Assembly: GCA_018335755.1 (NCBI GenBank) | Contig: JAGXRK010000063.1 | Span: 62,001-126,000, forward strand | Reading direction: 5' to 3' | Length of the DNA stretch: 64,000 bases | Source: Ignavibacterium sp. | Lineage (GTDB): Bacteria; Bacteroidota; Ignavibacteria; Ignavibacteriales; Ignavibacteriaceae | Shown here: positions 60,208-64,000 of the stretch, one piece after another | How the letters are laid out: each line of letters begins with the position of its first letter | How positions within the stretch are numbered: position 1 is the first letter of the stretch | The notes under the pieces: generated by a model | Databases searched by the model: none | What the model saw: only the letters and a program-made list of their open reading frames with translations | What the model was told of the DNA's origin: nothing | Program-made: the position numbers and the translations under genes

Positions 60208-62277
60208 CTATCGTATAATGACGAATTTTGCAATGTGTTTTTCACCTGTATTATTATCAGTGATCACAGCAATGTAAATACCGCTTACAATTATCTGATT
60301 GGATGATGTAACCGAGTACCAGAAAGCATCACCGCTTCCGTCAGTATGTTCGATAGTTTTTATCAATTCTCCTAATTCGGTGTATATGTTAATTGTGCAA
60401 TTACCCGGGATGTTATAAAATGCAATTTTATCTTCATCAAGGGTACTTTGGAAACTTAGCTCATTAATGGGACTAATTATATAAGGATTTGGAACAATCC
60501 TAATATCACTCAAACTTTTTCCTGCAGGTCTTTTCAGGTTTGCAGGGTCATACGCTTGGGTGGCATATCTGCTGCTCTCAAGACCGTCTGAACCAACGCA
60601 AGTCATATAGTAAAAGTAATTAAACCCTCTTACTAAAATTAGGTCATCATAGCTTGAAGCGCCCGCAGGTAATTCTGCAATCATTTCATATTCTTTGTCA
60701 AAATCACCAAGTGCCCTATAAATCCTGAAATTTGTCGGAGGATTTGGATCAGCTGGATCGAGAGTCCAGGCTAAAGAAATTCTGTCACCGCCGGAATTCA
60801 CATCAAAAGTTGCCGGAGGCCGGGGCGTTGCTGGTAAATTCCAATCATTCTGAAATGCAGTAATAGCATTTCTGAAAGTCTTAAACAATGAATCACGTCC
60901 TTGATTTATAACCTCTGTATTTTTCTGATAATCAGAGATTTGTCCACTTTTATATAATCTACCTACCCTTATTTGCTCATCCCGTGTCATACCGCCTGCC
61001 CCTTCTGCAATAACAATTCTTATGCTATCACCCGGAGCTAAAGTATATGGTCCATAAGCCACATTATACGAAGCACCACCGGATCCAGGAGCATATACAT
61101 GTGGTGCCGCTGTTTGAGCTGCAAAGTCGCCGCTAGGTTCAACAAGATTCGCATGTCGGGGAGTCATATGTCCTGAGGACATAAAGAGATATTCATCTGC
61201 CATTCTACTTGTATTAAAAGCATTTGCACCTGCAGTAAATAAAGGCATATCGCTATCAGCCCAGGAAGTAGTTGATGGTTGTGTCGGATCATCTACATTT
61301 TCGGTAGGTGATTTATCCGCATAAAGCGTAACAGTACCTAAAAACTGTGAAGCTCCAAGTCTTCCGATTGTATCATCAGGAGAATTGTACAACAATGCGC
61401 TAGCATTACTAAGTTCCCAAAGAGGGCCACCTATATTATCGTATGCAACATCTTTACCTGGAAAATAACCATGCCAGGAGAACATTGCCCTGAACTGCTC
61501 ATCAGGCGGATCACCTGCCGAGTTAATCGGTCCATCTCCTCTGGCATCATTCATTGTATTCTTTCCCCAGCCGGTAGCATTCTGAATTTCATATCGCACT
61601 GATTGATTAACAGCATTTCGGAATGTCCAGAAAACATACATATCTTGAATCGTATTATTCGGAAGTTCTATTTCATCATCAGCGTCTGTATTACCTGTAT
61701 TGGTAAAAATATATTCATAAACAATATAATTATCGTTTTGGGGCTGACTAAACTGAAATATTTTTCGGTCCATTGTAACACCGAGCTGAGTGTTAACAAT
61801 ATTATGTATCATCCTATCGGCAATTAAATCGGGGTCAATACGATCAATTTCAACAGATTTTTGTTCTGAAAGAACCCCGTCAACTGATACTGCTGTTGGT
61901 TCCAGTTTAGAAATTAATTCCATCTTAACAGGAAAGGCCGCAAAGAAAGCAGGATTTCTTGGTCCGACAGTTACAACTTTATAAGGAAAGTTATTTCCGT
62001 TTTCGTCAGTAAAGTTTCTTGCTCCTATCCAGAAGCCTCTGGCTGCCTGCATATCCTGAAAACGATAAATAGCAGGCCACTGCATTCCATATTGCTGTCT
62101 TAAAACGAAAGCTTCTTCAAGTTCGCTTCCAATTTCTGAATACCAGTTATGGAGCGAACCGGCCGACATCCAAACATTCCTGTATTGTGCATTGGAGTCG
62201 GTGCTAAAGAATATAATGCTTACAATAGTTATAGCTAATAAATTGAAAAGCATTTTATTTATTAATTTTAGTCTCAT
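60208..62277 (-). CDS. Large secreted protein with fibronectin-like and variant C-terminal sorting domain
   Basis: This 689-aa protein has a signal peptide (about 1-30), a long N-terminal region of unknown family containing GPYTLAPGDSIRIVIAEG, a fibronectin-III-like domain (about 495-580; P-T-N-F-R-I-Y-R-A) and a C-terminal domain with VPNPYIISPIN, N-I-Y-T-E-L-G-E-L-I-K-T-I, G-I-Y-I-A-V-I and A-K-F-V-I-I-R. It shares these landmarks in the same order with the 678-aa protein at 26508, and both directly follow a TonB receptor. A ligand-binding partner of the receptor is a reasonable guess (inference). Confidence 0.72.
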   Translation of the reverse strand: MRLKLINKMLFNLLAITIVSIIFFSTDSNAQYRNVWMSAGSLHNWYSEIGSELEEAFVLRQQYGMQWPAIYRFQDMQAARGFWIGARNFTDENGNNFPYKVVTVGPRNPAFFAAFPVKMELISKLEPTAVSVDGVLSEQKSVEIDRIDPDLIADRMIHNIVNTQLGVTMDRKIFQFSQPQNDNYIVYEYIFTNTGNTDADDEIELPNNTIQDMYVFWTFRNAVNQSVRYEIQNATGWGKNTMNDARGDGPINSAGDPPDEQFRAMFSWHGYFPGKDVAYDNIGGPLWELSNASALLYNSPDDTIGRLGASQFLGTVTLYADKSPTENVDDPTQPSTTSWADSDMPLFTAGANAFNTSRMADEYLFMSSGHMTPRHANLVEPSGDFAAQTAAPHVYAPGSGGASYNVAYGPYTLAPGDSIRIVIAEGAGGMTRDEQIRVGRLYKSGQISDYQKNTEVINQGRDSLFKTFRNAITAFQNDWNLPATPRPPATFDVNSGGDRISLAWTLDPADPNPPTNFRIYRALGDFDKEYEMIAELPAGASSYDDLILVRGFNYFYYMTCVGSDGLESSRYATQAYDPANLKRPAGKSLSDIRIVPNPYIISPINELSFQSTLDEDKIAFYNIPGNCTINIYTELGELIKTIEHTDGSGDAFWYSVTSSNQIIVSGIYIAVITDNNTGEKHIAKFVIIR

Positions 62278-62309
62278 TATAGCCTCGGTTATAAATTCTT
62301 ACATTACTA

Positions 62310-64000
62310 TTATAAATCTATATTGAATTTTATTCCGAAATAAATATCTCTCGGATTAAGGAAAGCTGTATAGTGTAAATTCGGCATATCAATATATGCT
62401 TTAGTATCAAGAACTTCCTTAATTCGATGCGGAGCAACCTCCCAGAAATAATTACCAGCTTCAACCCAAGAGTAGTACTTACCGTCGTTTGCGTTGTAAT
62501 AATATGCTCTAGTGCTTGGATTAGTTATTGTAGATAAATCATTTATATACTCAATGGGCTGGAAAGGAGTGCTGTAATCTCTGAACATACCGGGTTTATC
62601 TGTTCCGGGAATATTACCATAATTGAAATCCTTAACTACATCTTCAGGAAGATGCAAGGATTTCATATAACTATCATAGTCATCAGTATTAACAAATCCG
62701 GCACGATAACCCATATACTTAATATTAAATACATTTATAACATCCATAAATAACTCAAGATCAACCGGTCCAACATCGAAAGATTTTGAAAGGCGGACGT
62801 TAACGTTGAAGAAATCTTCCCATTGTATGTTGTTTTCGTATCCGGCAACAGTAGCGCCTCCTCCTGTCCAGGAGAAGTAGGTACCTGAAGACCAGGAAGC
62901 TAAAATATTGAATCTAAGCTGATCAAGGAGATTTAATCCGCCCAACTGTGGTCCCCAACCTTCAGGTACGAAGAAATCTATACTTGCTCTGGCATAGGGC
63001 TGAGGGACAGGTTTACTTTGTCTGAAAGCTCTGGTGTTTCTTTCAACATCTCTTAATTCTGAGAGATTTTCCGGGTAAGAAGCCAGACCAAAATTTCCAG
63101 CGCTTGAAACCATATAGGTATAATTTAAAAATCCTGTAACCCATTCACCCCTGTTTTTTCTAAGTTCTATTTCAAACCCGCGTATATCAGAATAGTTGTT
63201 AGGTTCATTAATCAGATAACTTACACTACCATCCCTGCTTGCATACCTGACCAATCTTGATTGATTTGTAACATCTTTATAATATCCTTTTACACTTAAT
63301 AAGAACTGGTCCAACAGATTTTGTTCATAACCTAATTCATAAGCAATTGTTCTTGGTAAATCGGCATTGGGATCAGCAATTCGTGTAACATTCTGGAATG
63401 CCTGGCTGATTCTCAGCAGAAAGAGATTTTCAGGTATAGGCATTGATCTGAAATGACCATAATTAAAGTAAAGTTTACTATTAACTGTAATCGGGAAGGC
63501 TACACCGAGTCGAGGACTTAAGTTAACCTGTGTTTTAACCGGTTCCTTATCTAATAAAATATCTATGTTTGCAGACTGAGCACCCGATAGTGCTTTGTCG
63601 TAAGGATCGAAAACGTACCAGTCGCCGCCTGGATCGGATAAGTCAAGCCTTAACCCCAGGTTTGCTATCATTCCCTCAAACTCTAATTTATCCTGAGCGT
63701 ATACAGCAAATCGCTTAGGGAATTTTGCCCAAGAAGAATTCGAGTTACTTGTAGGAAGTGATGGTTCAACTAAAGCATAGTTAACTAAATTTTCAGTGTA
63801 GTTAAACTCAAAGCCGGCTTTTAAATAATTATATTTATCAACCTGACTTGCATAATCAAATCGCAAAGTATATGTGTTAAGTTTGCTGGAATCTCTTGAG
63901 TTACTAAATCCAAGTCCCATATTCATTGTTGACCCTATACCACCACCGGCACCACTGAAATATCCAAATGGAGCCATATCAAAAAATCTACCACCTATGA
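62310..64000 (-). CDS. TonB-dependent outer-membrane receptor, C-terminal part (continues beyond the window)
   Basis: The frame stays open through the right edge, reading IGGRFFDMAPFGYF before the first internal Met at 63977, so this is the C-terminal ~560 residues of a larger receptor. Barrel motifs match the receptor at 28547: D-K-L-E-F-E-G-M-I-A-N-L-G-L-R-L-D, P-R-L-G-V-A-F-P-I-T-V, Y-F-N-Y-G-H-F, Y-E-L-G-Y-E-Q and the end P-R-D-I-Y-F-G-I-K-F-N-I-D-L. The N-terminal plug lies outside the window. It leads the second module, 32 bases before the ~690-aa secreted protein gene. Confidence 0.88.
   Translation of the reverse strand, partial: IGGRFFDMAPFGYFSGAGGGIGSTMNMGLGFSNSRDSSKLNTYTLRFDYASQVDKYNYLKAGFEFNYTENLVNYALVEPSLPTSNSNSSWAKFPKRFAVYAQDKLEFEGMIANLGLRLDLSDPGGDWYVFDPYDKALSGAQSANIDILLDKEPVKTQVNLSPRLGVAFPITVNSKLYFNYGHFRSMPIPENLFLLRISQAFQNVTRIADPNADLPRTIAYELGYEQNLLDQFLLSVKGYYKDVTNQSRLVRYASRDGSVSYLINEPNNYSDIRGFEIELRKNRGEWVTGFLNYTYMVSSAGNFGLASYPENLSELRDVERNTRAFRQSKPVPQPYARASIDFFVPEGWGPQLGGLNLLDQLRFNILASWSSGTYFSWTGGGATVAGYENNIQWEDFFNVNVRLSKSFDVGPVDLELFMDVINVFNIKYMGYRAGFVNTDDYDSYMKSLHLPEDVVKDFNYGNIPGTDKPGMFRDYSTPFQPIEYINDLSTITNPSTRAYYYNANDGKYYSWVEAGNYFWEVAPHRIKEVLDTKAYIDMPNLHYTAFLNPRDIYFGIKFNIDL

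Overview
The window is AT-rich bacterial DNA with densely packed genes. Many secreted products end in a type IX secretion (T9SS) sorting domain of the form SQNYPNPFNP ... LKVYDxLG ... SGVYFYxL ... KKMLLxR. With PorV/PorQ-family proteins, TonB-dependent receptors and many short dispersed palindromes, this points to the Ignavibacteria/Chlorobi side of the Bacteroidota superphylum. That placement rests on recalled family signatures, not on a search.

Layout. (1) 1-13125, minus strand, is housekeeping: an MFS transporter and NusB, a YdcF-like membrane protein, a TonB energy transducer with its own terminator, a VanZ-like protein overlapping Nnr (NAD(P)HX repair), the membrane-arm half of complex I (nuoJKLMN without nuoA-I), and asparaginyl-tRNA synthetase. 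(2) 13270-17139, plus strand, is a tight three-gene operon: an AAC(3)-like acetyltransferase, a lipoprotein with an L,D-transpeptidase-like motif, and a sodium:solute symporter. (3) 17150-17482 is a broken RhuM-family gene with no start, an in-frame stop and no 3' end. (4) 17544-33008, minus strand, looks like one long surface-glycan operon: a secreted propeller protein, a TonB-dependent receptor, a ~680-aa secreted protein, a PorV/PorQ protein, two small beta-barrels, three tandem GH10-like (DUF187) hydrolases and a DUF5009/HGSNAT-like acetyltransferase. (5) 33173-50145, plus strand, diverges from it and carries intracellular and envelope sugar metabolism: a permease, a hydantoinase/oxoprolinase-like protein, two FAD-oxidoreductase relatives, NanE, a phosphohexomutase, a HAD phosphatase, a GH38-family protein, a GH94-like phosphorylase and a NAGPA-type phosphodiester glycosidase. 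(6) 50401-55420, plus strand: a giant T9SS beta-helix protein, a STAS protein, a probable small membrane protein and a cytochrome-like lipoprotein. (7) 55581-64000, minus strand: a second module resembling part of region 4 (TonB receptor, ~690-aa secreted protein, lipoprotein, PorV/PorQ protein, TIG/propeller lipoprotein, T9SS propeller).

Inferred working model: the receptor, ~680-aa protein, PorV-like protein and propeller form a recurring surface uptake/secretion module standing in for SusC/SusD. Regions 4 and 5 together look like a catabolic locus for mannose- and amino-sugar-containing glycans. The intergenic gaps of region 5 hold at least five families of dispersed palindromes; similar elements have entered coding sequences in frame, especially one loop of the T9SS sorting domain. 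No tRNA, rRNA, CRISPR array or intact mobile element was recognised.
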